Origin: Coriobacteriia bacterium
GTDB lineage: Bacteria; Actinomycetota; Coriobacteriia; Anaerosomatales; JAAXUF01
Length of the DNA stretch: 64,000 nucleotides
Direction: 5' to 3'
NCBI GenBank assembly: GCA_013336165.1
Contig: JAAXUF010000003.1
Location: forward strand, 174,633 to 238,632
The notes below the pieces were generated by a model. That model was not told the DNA's origin, ran no database searches, and was given only the letters and a program-made list of their open reading frames with translations. Below, in pieces: positions 40,088 to 51,262 of the stretch (its first letter is position 1; every line of letters begins with the position of its first letter). The translations under genes and the position numbers were made by a program.

Positions 40088-42667
40088 CTACCGCGCCACC
40101 AGCTCACCCTCGTCGTCGACATCGAACTCCACCGTCGACCCCTCGTGCACGCGACCCTCGATCACGGCTTTCGCCACGCGATCGACGACCTCGCGCTGGA
40201 TGAGCCGCTTGAGCGGACGCGCACCGAACACCGGGTCGAAGCCGTCGAGCGACAGCCTCTCGACTGCGGCCGGAGAGAGCGTCAGCGTGATCTTGCGATC
40301 CGCAAGGCGCTTGCGCACCTCCTCGAGCTGCAGTTCCACGATCGTCGCGATCTGATCGAGCGACAGCGCATGGAAGACCACCACGTCGTCGACACGGTTC
40401 AGGAACTCCGGCCTGAATGTCGCGCGCAGCGCCTCCTGGAGCATCTGCTCCATCGACTTCTCGTCGGCGCCACCCTCGGCGAACGCCTGGATGAACTGCG
40501 AGCCCACGTTGCTGGTCATGACGATGATGGCGTTCTTGAAGCTCACCACCCGGCCCTGGCCGTCAGTGAGGCGCCCGTCGTCGAGCACCTGCAGCAACAC
40601 GTTGAAGACGTCCGGATGCGCCTTCTCGATCTCGTCGAGCAGCACGACCGAGTACGGCCTGCGCCGCACGGCCTCGGTAAGCTGGCCGCCCTCTTCGTAG
40701 CCAACGTATCCCGGAGGCGCTCCGATGAGCCGCTGGACGCTGAACTTCTCCATGTACTCCGACATGTCGATGCGCACCATCGACTTCTCGTCATCGAAGA
40801 GGAACGCCGCCAGCGTGCGCGCCAGCTCCGTCTTACCCACGCCCGTCGGGCCCAAGAACAGGAAGCTGCCGATGGGTCGGTTGGGGTCCGAGAGCCCCGC
40901 GCGCGAGCGCCTGATCGCGCCCGCGACAGCGTTGACAGCCTCGTCCTGACCGACGACCCGGCGGTGCAGCACGTCCTCGAGCGTCGCCAGCTTCGCCATC
41001 TCGCCCTGCATGAGCCTGCTCACCGGCACGCCCGTCCATGCCGAGACCACCTCGGCGACTTCCTCCTCGGTGACCTCCTCTTTCAGGATGGCGCCGGACT
41101 CCTGCAGGCTGCGCAGCTTCTCGTCGGCTGTGACGAGGTCGCGCTCGAGCTGCGGGATGCGGCCGTAGCGGATCTCGGCTGCGCGGTTGAGGTCGCCGTC
41201 GCGCGTAACGCGCTCTTCATCACCGCGCGCCTCATCAAGATCGGCCTTGAGCTTCTGGACGGTGAGGATGACGTCCTTCTCGTTCTGCCAGGCAGCCTTC
41301 ATTCCTGCCAGCTGCTCGTTGACCTGCGCCATCTCGGCGCGAAGCGTGTCGAGACGCTCGGCGCTCGCCTTGTCGGTCTCCTTCATCAGCGCCTGCTCCT
41401 CGATCTGGAGTTGCGTGAGATGACGGACGACGGTGTCGATCTCGGCGGGCATCGAATCGATCTCGATGCGCAGGCGGCTGGCGGCCTCGTCCACGAGGTC
41501 GATCGCCTTGTCCGGTAGGAAGCGGTCGGAGATGTAGCGGTTCGAAAGCTCGGCGGCGGCCACGATCGCACCGTCGGTGATGCGCACGCCGTGGTGAACC
41601 TCGTACTTCTCCTTGAGGCCGCGCAGGATCGAGATCGTGTCTTCCACGCTCGGCTCGCCCACGAACACCGGCTGGAACCGGCGCTCGAGGGCGGCGTCCT
41701 TCTCGATGTGCTTGCGGTACTCGTCAAGCGTCGTCGCGCCGATGGCGTGTAGCTCGCCGCGCGCAAGCGCCGGCTTGAGCATGTTGCCCGCGTCCATCGC
41801 GCCTTCGGCAGCACCGGCGCCCACGATCGTGTGCAGCTCGTCGATGAAGAGGATGATGCGGCCCTCGGCGTCAGTCACCTCGCGCAGCACGGCCTTCAGC
41901 CGGTCCTCGAACTCGCCGCGGTACTTCGCGCCCGCAACCATCGAGGCTAGGTCGAGCGAGACGATGTCCTTGTCGCGCAGGCTCGAGGGCACGTCGCCGG
42001 CCACGATCCGCTGGGCGAGCCCCTCGACGATCGCGGTCTTCCCCGTACCCGGCTCGCCGATCAGCACCGGATTGTTCTTCGTGCGGCGCGAAAGCACCTG
42101 CACCGCTCGGCGAATCTCGTCGACGCGGCCGATGACGGGATCGAGCTTGCCATCGCGCGCCGCCTGTGTGAGGTTGCGCCCGTAGCGCTCGAGCGCCTGA
42201 AACTGCGCTTCGGGGTTCTGGTCGGTCACCTTCGAGCCGCGCCGCAACTCCTGGACCGCAGTGGAAAGCCGCGCGCTCGTCGCACCGGCGCCCTCGAGAA
42301 CCTTACCCGCGGCGCCGCGGTCGGACGCAAGCGCCAGGAGCAGGTGCTCGCTGGAGACGTAGGCGTCCTTCATCTTCTCGGCGATCTTGAAAGACTCGGA
42401 GAGCACGGTGTTGAGCCGGGGCCCGACGGTCATCGTCGCACCGGTCACCTTTGGCGCGCCGCCGATGACTTCCTGCACCGCCGCATCGAGCATCGCCGGA
42501 TCGGCGCCGACCTTCGAGAGAATCGGCCGCACGATGCCTTCGGCCTGGTCCAGCAGCGCCTTAAGCAGGTGCTCCGGTTCGACCGCGCCCGCCTTCGCGT
42601 CGTCAGCGATGCCTTGGGCAGCTTCGAGCGCTTCTTGCGCCTTGATGGTGAGTCTGTCGAGTCTCAT
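40088..42667 (-). CDS. clpB: ATP-dependent disaggregase ClpB
   Basis: An 859-residue Hsp100 chaperone that rescues aggregated proteins with DnaK. The N-domain is followed by AAA1 ([18 protein letters not shown], Walker [16 protein letters not shown]), the middle coiled coil (about 410-530) and AAA2 ([31 protein letters not shown]), then the C-terminal domain with [13 protein letters not shown]. The length is normal. Its last ~477 bp are duplicated at 34848-35324. It closes the dnaK-grpE-dnaJ-hspR-clpB operon, starting 15 bp after hspR. Confidence 0.97.
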   Translation of the reverse strand: MRLDRLTIKAQEALEAAQGIADDAKAGAVEPEHLLKALLDQAEGIVRPILSKVGADPAMLDAAVQEVIGGAPKVTGATMTVGPRLNTVLSESFKIAEKMKDAYVSSEHLLLALASDRGAAGKVLEGAGATSARLSTAVQELRRGSKVTDQNPEAQFQALERYGRNLTQAARDGKLDPVIGRVDEIRRAVQVLSRRTKNNPVLIGEPGTGKTAIVEGLAQRIVAGDVPSSLRDKDIVSLDLASMVAGAKYRGEFEDRLKAVLREVTDAEGRIILFIDELHTIVGAGAAEGAMDAGNMLKPALARGELHAIGATTLDEYRKHIEKDAALERRFQPVFVGEPSVEDTISILRGLKEKYEVHHGVRITDGAIVAAAELSNRYISDRFLPDKAIDLVDEAASRLRIEIDSMPAEIDTVVRHLTQLQIEEQALMKETDKASAERLDTLRAEMAQVNEQLAGMKAAWQNEKDVILTVQKLKADLDEARGDEERVTRDGDLNRAAEIRYGRIPQLERDLVTADEKLRSLQESGAILKEEVTEEEVAEVVSAWTGVPVSRLMQGEMAKLATLEDVLHRRVVGQDEAVNAVAGAIRRSRAGLSDPNRPIGSFLFLGPTGVGKTELARTLAAFLFDDEKSMVRIDMSEYMEKFSVQRLIGAPPGYVGYEEGGQLTEAVRRRPYSVVLLDEIEKAHPDVFNVLLQVLDDGRLTDGQGRVVSFKNAIIVMTSNVGSQFIQAFAEGGADEKSMEQMLQEALRATFRPEFLNRVDDVVVFHALSLDQIATIVELQLEEVRKRLADRKITLTLSPAAVERLSLDGFDPVFGARPLKRLIQREVVDRVAKAVIEGRVHEGSTVEFDVDDEGELVAR

Positions 42668-42682
42668 GATCGTCTGGTCCTT

Positions 42683-43090
42683 TCAGCCTTCGCGCCGCAT
42701 GACGGCGCCGCGGTCCACTCGCACCAGCGCCGTGTGCACCTCGTACCTGCGCACGTTCTCCCGCGCGATGTGCGCGGCCTTGTCGGCGCGCCTGAGCATG
42801 TCGCGCGCCGCCCGCAGTTCCGCGTCGAGCCGCTCGACTTCGCGCTGCAACTCGATGATGCGTGTCACGCCGGCGAGGTTGACACCCTCCTCCTGCGTGA
42901 GTTGCTGGATGAAGCGCAGCCGGTCGACATCGGCCGATGAGTACAACCTCGTATTGCCGAGGGAGCGCTTGGGAAAGACGAGTCGTTTGCGCTCGTAGAT
43001 GCGCAAGGTCTGCGGGTGCACGCCTGCGAGATCGGCGGCTACGCTGATCATGTACAGCGGCCGCTCGCGATCGCTGTGTTCGTTAGCCAT
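42683..43090 (-). CDS. hspR: HspR, MerR-family heat-shock repressor
   Basis: A 135-residue regulator with the MerR helix-turn-helix YMISVAADLAGVHPQTLRIYERKRLVFPKRSLGNTRLYSSADVDRLRFIQQLTQEEGVNLAGV. The C-terminal helix is a coiled coil. In Actinobacteria HspR represses the dnaK operon with DnaK as co-repressor at HAIR sites. Its place between dnaJ and clpB is the standard one, and a degenerate HAIR-like element lies at the dnaK promoter. Confidence 0.96.
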   Translation of the reverse strand: MANEHSDRERPLYMISVAADLAGVHPQTLRIYERKRLVFPKRSLGNTRLYSSADVDRLRFIQQLTQEEGVNLAGVTRIIELQREVERLDAELRAARDMLRRADKAAHIARENVRRYEVHTALVRVDRGAVMRREG

Positions 43091-43124
43091 TTCGCGTCAA
43101 CCTTCCAGTATCGCCTTCGCGTCA

Positions 43125-44246
43125 CTAACTGAGGTGGGCCCGCACGTCGTGAGTCTGCTCGGCGGCGAACCGCTCCAGCGCCTCGCGCTGAGCGGCAGTG
43201 AGCTTCTCGGGCGTCACGACGCGCGCCTTGATCCGCAAGTCTCCGTTACCGGAGCCTTTCAGCTTGGGTGCACCCTTGCCCTTGAGCCGGAACACCTTGC
43301 CGCTCTGCGTGCCTGCCGGAATCTTGATCTTGGGCCGCGACCCGTCGGGCGCAGGCACTTCAACCGCGGTTCCCAACGCTGCCTCGGTGATCGAGATCGG
43401 CAGGTCGAGCACCACATCGGCACCTTCGCGCGTGTAGTACGGATGCGGCTTGATGTGCGTGACCACGTACAGGTCGCCTGCCGGCCCGCCGTTGACGCCG
43501 GTCTCGCCCTTGCCCTTGAAACGCAGACGGCCGCCGTCGGTGGCACCCGCCGGCACGTTGACCGTGACCGGTTGACGCTTCATCACGCGGCCCGCCCCTC
43601 GGCATGCCGAGCACGGCTGCTCGATCACTCGGCCGGAGCCGGAACACCGCGAACAGGCGCGGGAGAACGCGAACATCCCCTGCCCGTCGGCCGTAGTGCC
43701 TGTGCCGCCGCACGATGGGCACGTCGTCGCCGAGGTGCCTGGCTTCGCGCCGGACCCCGAGCATGTCGCGCACGGGACTTCGCGGTCCACTTCAATCTGC
43801 GTCGCCATACCGGTGAATGCCTGCTCGAACGTCAGGTCGAGCTTCATCTCGAGATCCTGACCCCTGCGTGCCTGCGTACGTCCACCGCCGCGCGACCCGC
43901 CAAAAACCCCCCCGAACAGGTCGCCGAGATCTCCTAGGTCGCCAAAGTTCACCGACGTGTATCCGCCGGCCCCGCCCGGGAATCCGCCCGAGCCGCCGGG
44001 ATAGCCGCCGCCTGCGCCCGGCGGGACGTTTCCGCCGAAATACTGCCCGTACTGATCGTACTGCGCGCGCTTCTCGGCGTCCGAGAGCACCTCGTACGCC
44101 TCGTTTATCTCCTTGAACTTCTCTTCATCGCCGCCGGCGTCGGGATGGTGCTTGCGGGCAAGACGGCGAAACGCCTTCTTGACCTCGTCAGCGGTCGCAT
44201 CCTTCTTGATGCCGAGCAGGTCATAGTAGTTCTGGGTCGGCGCCAT
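43125..44246 (-). CDS. dnaJ: Chaperone DnaJ
   Basis: A 373-residue type I J-protein. The J domain ([33 protein letters not shown]) has the HPD motif. A glycine/phenylalanine linker and four CxxCxGxG zinc repeats follow ([32 protein letters not shown]), then the two C-terminal substrate-binding domains. It stimulates DnaK ATPase. It lies 3 bp downstream of grpE. Confidence 0.97.
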   Translation of the reverse strand: MAPTQNYYDLLGIKKDATADEVKKAFRRLARKHHPDAGGDEEKFKEINEAYEVLSDAEKRAQYDQYGQYFGGNVPPGAGGGYPGGSGGFPGGAGGYTSVNFGDLGDLGDLFGGVFGGSRGGGRTQARRGQDLEMKLDLTFEQAFTGMATQIEVDREVPCATCSGSGAKPGTSATTCPSCGGTGTTADGQGMFAFSRACSRCSGSGRVIEQPCSACRGAGRVMKRQPVTVNVPAGATDGGRLRFKGKGETGVNGGPAGDLYVVTHIKPHPYYTREGADVVLDLPISITEAALGTAVEVPAPDGSRPKIKIPAGTQSGKVFRLKGKGAPKLKGSGNGDLRIKARVVTPEKLTAAQREALERFAAEQTHDVRAHLS

Positions 44247-44249
44247 GTC

Positions 44250-44831
44250 CTACTCCTTGCGCGGAGGTCCTCCGGCCGACACGACAACCATCGCAGGGCG
44301 AATAACGATCCCGCCCATCGAGTAGCCCTTCTGGAAGACCTCGACCACGGTTCCTTCCGGAACCTCCAGATCTTCGTGCTGGCTGATCGCCTGATGTTTC
44401 ATCGGATCGAACGGTTGGGCGAACGGGTCGATGACCTCCACGCCCTCCTTGGAGAGAATACTGAGGATCTGCGAGTGCACCGACTCCACACCCTTGAGCA
44501 GATGCTTGAGATCTCCACCAACGGTTGTGTGCTCGATCGCGCGCTCAAGGTTATCGATAGCCGGAAATAGCTCGCTGATCACTCGCTGCGCTGCACGCTT
44601 GCGCTCTTCTTCACGCTCGCGGGCGGTGCGCTTCCGGAAGTTCTCGAACTCCGCCTGACTGCGCAGAACGCGATCGCGAAGCTCTTCCGCTTCGGCGCGC
44701 GCCGCGTCAAGCTCGGCCTGAACGACGTCGCCCCTGAACTCGAACTCCGAGCCCAGGTCGTCAGCCAGTTCCGGGTCAGTTGAGGGGACGGGGCCTGTTG
44801 GGGCCCCGTCCTTCTTCTGGTGCGGACTCAT
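44250..44831 (-). CDS. grpE: Nucleotide exchange factor GrpE
   Basis: A 193-residue protein: a disordered N-terminus, a long helix with LRDRVLRSQAEFENFRKRTARERE, the four-helix bundle (VISELFPAIDNLERAI) and the C-terminal beta domain with FDPMKHQAISQHED and VVEVFQKGYSMGGIVIRPAMVVVS. It releases ADP from DnaK. It sits 2 bp after dnaK in the operon. Confidence 0.96.
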   Translation of the reverse strand: MSPHQKKDGAPTGPVPSTDPELADDLGSEFEFRGDVVQAELDAARAEAEELRDRVLRSQAEFENFRKRTAREREEERKRAAQRVISELFPAIDNLERAIEHTTVGGDLKHLLKGVESVHSQILSILSKEGVEVIDPFAQPFDPMKHQAISQHEDLEVPEGTVVEVFQKGYSMGGIVIRPAMVVVSAGGPPRKE

Positions 44832-44833
44832 AA

Positions 44834-46738
<1,905 letters not shown>

Positions 46739-46850
46739 GTCTGATTCCCCTTTCCTACGCTGGCGCGATACGTCGAAAGCGCCTCAACTACTACTTGTTG
46801 AACGACACTCGCAAAACACTACACCTACTCCAGATTTCGTGCTCGAACGA

Positions 46851-46880
46851 ACTCTAAAATCTAAGTGTGCCATTGTCAAG
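46851..46880 (-). promoter_or_regulatory. dnaK promoter with possible HAIR-like element
   Basis: On the minus strand TTGACA (46874-46879) and TAGAGT (46851-46856) are 17 bp apart. CTTGACA-N7-ACTTAGA (46860-46880) overlaps the -35 and matches the HspR consensus CTTGAGT-N7-ACTCAAG at 5 of 7 and 4 of 7 positions. The promoter is convincing; the HAIR call is tentative. Confidence 0.6.
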
Positions 46881-46994
46881 TTTCTTGCCAACGACGCGTT
46901 GTGTTCGTACCCGCATTCGGCGCTATCGAACCCAGCACGCGCGAACAATCCGGGTGTCTCACTCAATAAACCGAAAAGAAAGCACAAAACACTC

Positions 46995-47023
46995 TTTACA
47001 CGGCTCTGGCAGCTCTGTATGGT
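46995..47023 (+). promoter_or_regulatory. Promoter of the ferredoxin gene
   Basis: TTTACA (46995-47000) and TATGGT (47018-47023) are 17 bp apart and lie about 60 bp before the ferredoxin start, which has AAGGAG 6 bases upstream. Confidence 0.6.
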
Positions 47024-47086
47024 ACGCACGAACTCGAGGTCGCAAGACCGAGGGCAAGGGAATCCGATATACATAAGGAGTTTTCG

Positions 47087-47275
47087 ATGCCTCGACCAAT
47101 CATCAACGAAGACGACTGCTCGGCCTGCGGCATTTGCGTTGACGCTTGCCCCAACGGCGTCCTTGAGATCATCGGCGAGGCCGCCGAACCGGTCAACGAG
47201 GATGACTGCGACGGCTGCGCCACATGCATGGAGGAATGTCCGATGGGCGCGATCGTGGAGATCGAAGAGGACTAG
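47087..47275 (+). CDS. 2[4Fe-4S] ferredoxin
   Basis: A 62-residue bacterial-type ferredoxin with two clusters: CSACGICVDACP and CDGCATCMEECP, both C-x2-C-x2-C-x3-C. It is a small acidic electron carrier for anaerobic metabolism. It is a single-gene unit with its own promoter and a hairpin terminator downstream. Confidence 0.97.
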   Translation: MPRPIINEDDCSACGICVDACPNGVLEIIGEAAEPVNEDDCDGCATCMEECPMGAIVEIEED

Positions 47276-47344
47276 ATCTAGAACCTGCAACACGCCACAA
47301 GACAAGGGTCCCTTTGCTGTCGGTTGTCGGTCTCTGACCGCACC

Positions 47345-47367
47345 ACGAGGAGAGGGATCCTCGTTTT
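47345..47367 (+). terminator. Terminator after the ferredoxin gene
   Basis: ACGAGGA and TCCTCGT pair across a 6-base loop and are followed by TTTT (47364-47367), 70 bp downstream of the ferredoxin stop. Confidence 0.6.
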
Positions 47368-47420
47368 GCGTCTGGGGAGACTCGGCCGCATGGGCTGCGT
47401 TGCCGTCAGACCCGAGTGGC

Positions 47421-48782
47421 TCAGTCGTTCACTGCCTGACCGGCCGGCGCATCCCAGAAAGAGAATCCCGGAGCCCGGACGACCCGCACACACGACTCAA
47501 CGACACGAGAGTCGTAGAGCGTTCCCGCACCTGCTTCGATCTCGGCGATCGCCGCGTCGATCCCGAGCTTTGGTCGGTACGGCCGGTGCGACGCCATTGC
47601 TTCGACGACGTCTGCAACCATGAGGATCTTGCTCGCGTCGAGCAGGTCTTCGCCCATCAACCCACGCGGATACCCCGAACCGTCGTTGCGCTCATGATGC
47701 TGATGCACAATCTCCGGGATAGGCTCAGGTACGTGAGCAGACGTGAGGATGCTGAATCCCGATTCAGAATGCTCATGGATGAGCATGAATTCCAGAGGGG
47801 AAAGAGCGCCCGGCTTCGTCAGTATCTCGGTGGGAACTGACATCTTTCCAATGTCATGCAGGAGTGCTGCGATTCGCAGGTCTGAGATGTCCTTGTCCTC
47901 CATCCCCAGATCGCGCGCGATCGCGACGGAGAGTTCCGCGACTCTCCGCTGATGTCCGGCTGTGTACGGGTCTCTCATCTCAGACACGGCGCCGATAACG
48001 TCGGTCACTGACGCGAGCGCGTCTACCAGCGTTTGTTCCATGCGCCTGCGATCCGTTATGTCTCGGAAGTACCAGACGCGACCGTAGTGCTCCCCATTGG
48101 AACCGAGCATCGGCGATGAGTATCGATCAAAGACTCGGCCGTCTGCCAAGAGCAGTTCATCTCGGCTGCTCTCCACAGAACTTTCGTACAGATTGCGAAC
48201 ATGCTCGATGAACGACTCGGGGTCACGTAGCTGACTCGCGTTGAATGCCAGAAGGGGTCCGTCATCTCCGGAAGTCATCAACTCTTCAGGAACGTTCCAC
48301 ATCTCGACGAAACGGCGATTATGCGAAAGGATACACCCACTCTTATCCACCACAAGGATTCCGTCGAGCGAGGATTCCTGCACCGTAGACAGAATCGTGT
48401 TTCTGAACCGGACTTCATCGTCGGCCTGTTTGCGCAGAGTGATGTCGTGTACGAGTTCGAGCGTCGCCGATTCACCCTCGACTGTGACCGGGGCACGCCA
48501 TACGACGACGGGGAACACGGTACCATCAGCACAGATGTTGTCCGTTTCGAACATGACGCCGGTAACATCAGCGCCTCCGGTTTGCTCGAAGCAGTGAATC
48601 TCGTAGTTTGGTCCGCGCACGTCGCGGATGTTCATCGTGAGCATCTGAGTGTGCGAGTAGCCGTAGCGCGACAAGGCCGCGTCATTGGCGTCAAGAATCG
48701 AACCGTCGGCTGCCACCAACAACAGAATGTCCACCAAACACTCGACCATGTCTTTCGACATGACGAACTGGTCGATTCTCAT
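47421..48782 (-). CDS. PAS-domain HD-GYP phosphodiesterase
   Basis: A 453-residue protein. Two PAS domains occupy about residues 10-130 and 130-250 (ILLLVAADGSILDANDAALSRYGYS; SLDGILVVDKSGCILSHNRRFVEMW). A C-terminal HD-GYP domain follows, with AGHQRRVAELSVAIARDLG, ALLHDIGKMSVP, HHERNDGSGYPRGL and ILMVADVVEAMASHRPYRP. HD-GYP enzymes degrade cyclic di-GMP (or cGAMP), here probably in response to a PAS-bound signal. No membrane helices are present. The ATG at 48782 has GAGGAG upstream. It lies downstream of the sortase gene on the same strand. Confidence 0.92.
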   Translation of the reverse strand: MRIDQFVMSKDMVECLVDILLLVAADGSILDANDAALSRYGYSHTQMLTMNIRDVRGPNYEIHCFEQTGGADVTGVMFETDNICADGTVFPVVVWRAPVTVEGESATLELVHDITLRKQADDEVRFRNTILSTVQESSLDGILVVDKSGCILSHNRRFVEMWNVPEELMTSGDDGPLLAFNASQLRDPESFIEHVRNLYESSVESSRDELLLADGRVFDRYSSPMLGSNGEHYGRVWYFRDITDRRRMEQTLVDALASVTDVIGAVSEMRDPYTAGHQRRVAELSVAIARDLGMEDKDISDLRIAALLHDIGKMSVPTEILTKPGALSPLEFMLIHEHSESGFSILTSAHVPEPIPEIVHQHHERNDGSGYPRGLMGEDLLDASKILMVADVVEAMASHRPYRPKLGIDAAIAEIEAGAGTLYDSRVVESCVRVVRAPGFSFWDAPAGQAVND

Positions 48783-48877
48783 GGGTCTCCTCAGCAGGTC
48801 ACGAGCTGGTCTCCCCGCTCCGGTCACAAAGCGTATATACCCTGCTTGCTCTGCAAACCTCGGAGCGCAACACGGGA

Positions 48878-49519
48878 TTACTGGCTGGACGTCAAGTCCG
48901 CGCTGAGGATATAGCGGTCCGGCGCACTGCCGATAAAGTCGAATGGATAGCAGGTGGTCACGGTCAGAACGGCGTGATCCGCAGGCACAATGACGGTCGT
49001 GTCATCTTGGTGGACGATCCAGATGCGCTTGATCTCGTAGGTGAACGTGCCTGCCGATGTCTTCACAATGAACTGATCGCCTATCTGCAGCGAGCCCAGC
49101 CCTACGAAGACCGTATCGCGATGACCGGAGAGAACACAGTTGTCTTCCTCCCCAGGCAGCGCGGTTTGTGCGAAGTGCCCTACACCTCGCTTCAAGTCGT
49201 CCGCATCGGTGCCCTCGATGATGGGCAGAATACGATTCATGGCAGGTATCGAGAGACTGCCTATGATTTCACCCGCAGACGGATACTCCGAGTAGAGGAC
49301 GGCCTTGGGGCTAGCGGTTGCGGCGACGGACGCAACGTCCGATGCCGCAGAAGCCACGCCGTAGCCCGGCGACCATTGGTCCACAGAGTCAATGCTTGCG
49401 CGAGTGAAGAAACTGGCCGAGACGTCAGACGATGACACGGATTGCTCATAGATATTCGCCCCTGCCCAGCAGGCACCGGCGACCCCTAAGACCAACAATC
49501 CCTTGAACAGCATCGCCAT
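48878..49519 (-). CDS. Sortase (class D/E-like) next to the ice-binding protein
   Basis: A 213-residue transpeptidase with an N-terminal membrane anchor (MAMLFKGLLVLGVAGACWAGANIYEQ). The catalytic triad is visible as the histidine of LSGHRDTVF, the cysteine of LTVTTCYP and the arginine of APDRYIL. It should join a surface protein to cell wall material; the substrate is probably the ice-binding protein encoded 20 bp upstream. The start is ATG at 49519 (a second ATG is at 49513), with a weak ribosome site. A GTG at 49537 is possible. Confidence 0.9.
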   Translation of the reverse strand: MAMLFKGLLVLGVAGACWAGANIYEQSVSSSDVSASFFTRASIDSVDQWSPGYGVASAASDVASVAATASPKAVLYSEYPSAGEIIGSLSIPAMNRILPIIEGTDADDLKRGVGHFAQTALPGEEDNCVLSGHRDTVFVGLGSLQIGDQFIVKTSAGTFTYEIKRIWIVHQDDTTVIVPADHAVLTVTTCYPFDFIGSAPDRYILSADLTSSQ

Positions 49520-49538
49520 CGAGCGTGAAGAACCCACC

Positions 49539-50429
49539 CTATTCAGCGGGCCTTCGCGAGGTTCTCCACCAGCCAAGAGCACCAAAGAGCGCCAAGACGC
49601 TCGCTGCGAAGAGCATGCTATACCAAGGTGTGGAAGTGATCGGAAGCACCCCACCTGTAACGGTCGTTCCAGCCGTGCCATCCGGAGTCGTTCCACCCGT
49701 GACGGCCTCACAGAAACCATTCGTGATGGTATTGGTGTCCAGCGTGACCGAGCCATTCCGCGCCAGCAACTGTCCTTGCACCGTTGCGCCGGTCTGGGCC
49801 GCGATGGATGTCAATGCGAAGATGTGCCCAACGAAGTGGGAGTTCGTTCCCAAGGTCGCCGAGCTTCCGACCTTCCAGAATACCCGGCAGTACCGGGCGC
49901 CATTAATGATGCTTACACTGCTGCCCGATGCTGTGATGAGTGTGGAGGCTGTCTTGAATATGAAGACGCCATCGGGATCTCCTTGGGCGTCCAGTGTGAG
50001 AGTGCCCGTTATCTGGAACGTCCCGCTCTCGGAATCGTAGACCCCGGGAGTCAAGGTAGTCCCACCGAGCTCAGTGGGGATGCGAGTGACCGGCGTTCTA
50101 CCGGCAGCGTCGTCGTAAGCGGTCACCAAATCGTCCTTGGCCTTGCTTGCGACTGCATCAGTCAAGTGCACAGCCCCACTCAGCGTCACGCCCGCCTGTC
50201 CGGGAAACGCAGTGCCCGGGAAGAGCCCTACATCTCCGCCGGCACTTCCACTGATCGTGGTCGATCCCGTATTCGTGATAGTCTCGCCGGCCAATATCGC
50301 AAAGGATGAAGTCGTTCCGAGGTTCACTGTCGGCTGAGCGGCTAAGCCCACTGTAGGCACCGCCATCATGGACACCAGCGCAACTACCAACAATAGCCCT
50401 CCGCGCTGCATCTTCTTGAGCAGCTTCAT
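49539..50429 (-). CDS. Ice-binding (DUF3494) surface protein with sorting-type tail
   Basis: A 296-residue exported protein. A signal peptide (LLLVVALVSMMAVPTVGLAA) is followed by a DUF3494 beta-helix: LGTTSSFAILAGETITNTGSTTISGSAGGDVGLFPG, ELGGTTLTPGVYDSESGTFQITGTLTLDAQGDPDGVFIFKTASTL, and RVFWKVGSSATLGTNSHFVGHIFALTSIAAQTGATVQGQLLARNGSVTLDTNTI. The C-terminus is VLPITSTPWYSML, a hydrophobic helix and WWRTSRR: a cell-wall sorting layout with LPITS where LPxTG is usual. The family includes ice-binding and adhesion proteins. AAGGGG precedes the ATG. Confidence 0.9.
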   Translation of the reverse strand: MKLLKKMQRGGLLLVVALVSMMAVPTVGLAAQPTVNLGTTSSFAILAGETITNTGSTTISGSAGGDVGLFPGTAFPGQAGVTLSGAVHLTDAVASKAKDDLVTAYDDAAGRTPVTRIPTELGGTTLTPGVYDSESGTFQITGTLTLDAQGDPDGVFIFKTASTLITASGSSVSIINGARYCRVFWKVGSSATLGTNSHFVGHIFALTSIAAQTGATVQGQLLARNGSVTLDTNTITNGFCEAVTGGTTPDGTAGTTVTGGVLPITSTPWYSMLFAASVLALFGALGWWRTSRRPAE

Positions 50430-50432
50430 TAT

Positions 50433-50600
50433 TCATCCCCTTTGTCCTGCTGTCTGACTGCGCGTCCAGCAGCTACCGAACGCATCAAGTCGACAGCTGT
50501 TGTGCCGCAAGCGACCCTCGGCTTCCAATTGCTCATTGCCGGTGATCTTGCCGACAGTCTCCTTGACCTTACCGCTCGCTTGATCGGCCTTGTTCTTCAT
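50433..50600 (-). pseudogene. Truncated CsbD-family gene
   Basis: The frame from ATG at 50600 encodes KNKADQASGKVKETVGKITGNEQLEAEGRL, the N-terminal half of a CsbD stress protein and close to the intact copy at 50946-51152. After this point the sequence (RHNSCRLDAFGSCW) has no CsbD character, so the C-terminal half is lost or frameshifted. No ribosome site is clear; a TTG at 50621 could extend it. It lies directly upstream of the ice-binding gene. Confidence 0.7.
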
Positions 50601-50621
50601 CTTGTCGTCGACTACTATCAA

Positions 50622-50945
50622 GGGTCATCATTTCGGCGTTCACTTATCGTGCTTACCCTGGATGCGGGTGGCCCAAACAGCGGCACCTTGCGGGAACTCA
50701 CACAGAGCGGCCTCCCACTGCACGGCCGCATATGGGCCATCGTCAACAGCGTATAGTTGGTTCTGCCATGCCCGGGCCCTTAGACAGCAGGAAACGCCCC
50801 AATAGGAGGCGCTTCCAGGGAAGTCGATGGCGGACCGTCGTGAACGACAATTTCGCCCTAGCACCGCAAGGCAAGCAGTCTCATTACTGCGTCCGAGTGA
50901 TCTCCTCAGCTCAGCCTCCGGCACCAACCGCGGTAGATCGACCCG
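50622..50945. other. Gap between csbD copies, no recognised gene
   Basis: About 320 bp. A minus-strand frame ends here with WATRIQGKHDK, but it has no good start and no family match I can recognise. The stretch probably holds worn-down sequence in the same decaying patch as the csbD and DUF1266 remnants. Confidence 0.4.
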
Positions 50946-51152
50946 CTACCGCTTGGAGGCATCCTTTACGTTGTCGACGGCGTCTTTGACCGTCTTCTTG
51001 AGGTCGTCAACCTTCTCTGCTACTTTTGCTTTGCCACTCTGTAGGCGACCCTCGACCTCCAACTGCCTGTTGTCGGTGACCTCGCCGACGGTCTCCTTGA
51101 CCTTGCCGATCGCTTGGTTGACTTTGTTCTTCGCTTTGTCGCTGATGGCCAT
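50946..51152 (-). CDS. CsbD-family stress protein
   Basis: A 68-residue hydrophilic protein: DKAKNKVNQAIGKVKETVGEVTDNRQLEVEGRLQSGKAKVAEKVDDLKKTVKDAVDNV. This is the CsbD pattern of amphipathic helices, seen in general stress proteins of unknown mechanism. It has a normal length and a good match throughout. A broken copy lies at 50433-50600. Confidence 0.92.
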   Translation of the reverse strand: MAISDKAKNKVNQAIGKVKETVGEVTDNRQLEVEGRLQSGKAKVAEKVDDLKKTVKDAVDNVKDASKR

Positions 51153-51262
51153 TGCGGCTCCTCTTGTAGGTGTGCGTTGAGAGTACGTACCCCAAAACGC
51201 TAATGGGTGCTCGGCGCTCTGGAACTGCGGTTGGTTACTCGGGCACTGTCCCTACTTGATCA

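Noticed and set aside
39980..41518. A 512-codon plus-strand frame opposite clpB
   Set aside because: It mirrors ClpB codons on the other strand; the same pattern recurs opposite the clpB fragment at 34.9 kb, showing it is only a shadow.
46782..46803. TCAAC-N8-GTTGA dyad as the HspR site
   Set aside because: The arms have the wrong sequence and orientation for HAIR and lie downstream of the core promoter. The element at 46860-46880 fits better.
46739..46900. CIRCE element upstream of dnaK
   Set aside because: No TTAGCACTC-N9-GAGTGCTAA dyad is present, and the operon encodes HspR rather than HrcA.
50640..50927. A 95-codon minus-strand gene between the csbD copies
   Set aside because: It has no ribosome site, and its composition changes along its length. 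No family is recognised, so only the gap is recorded.
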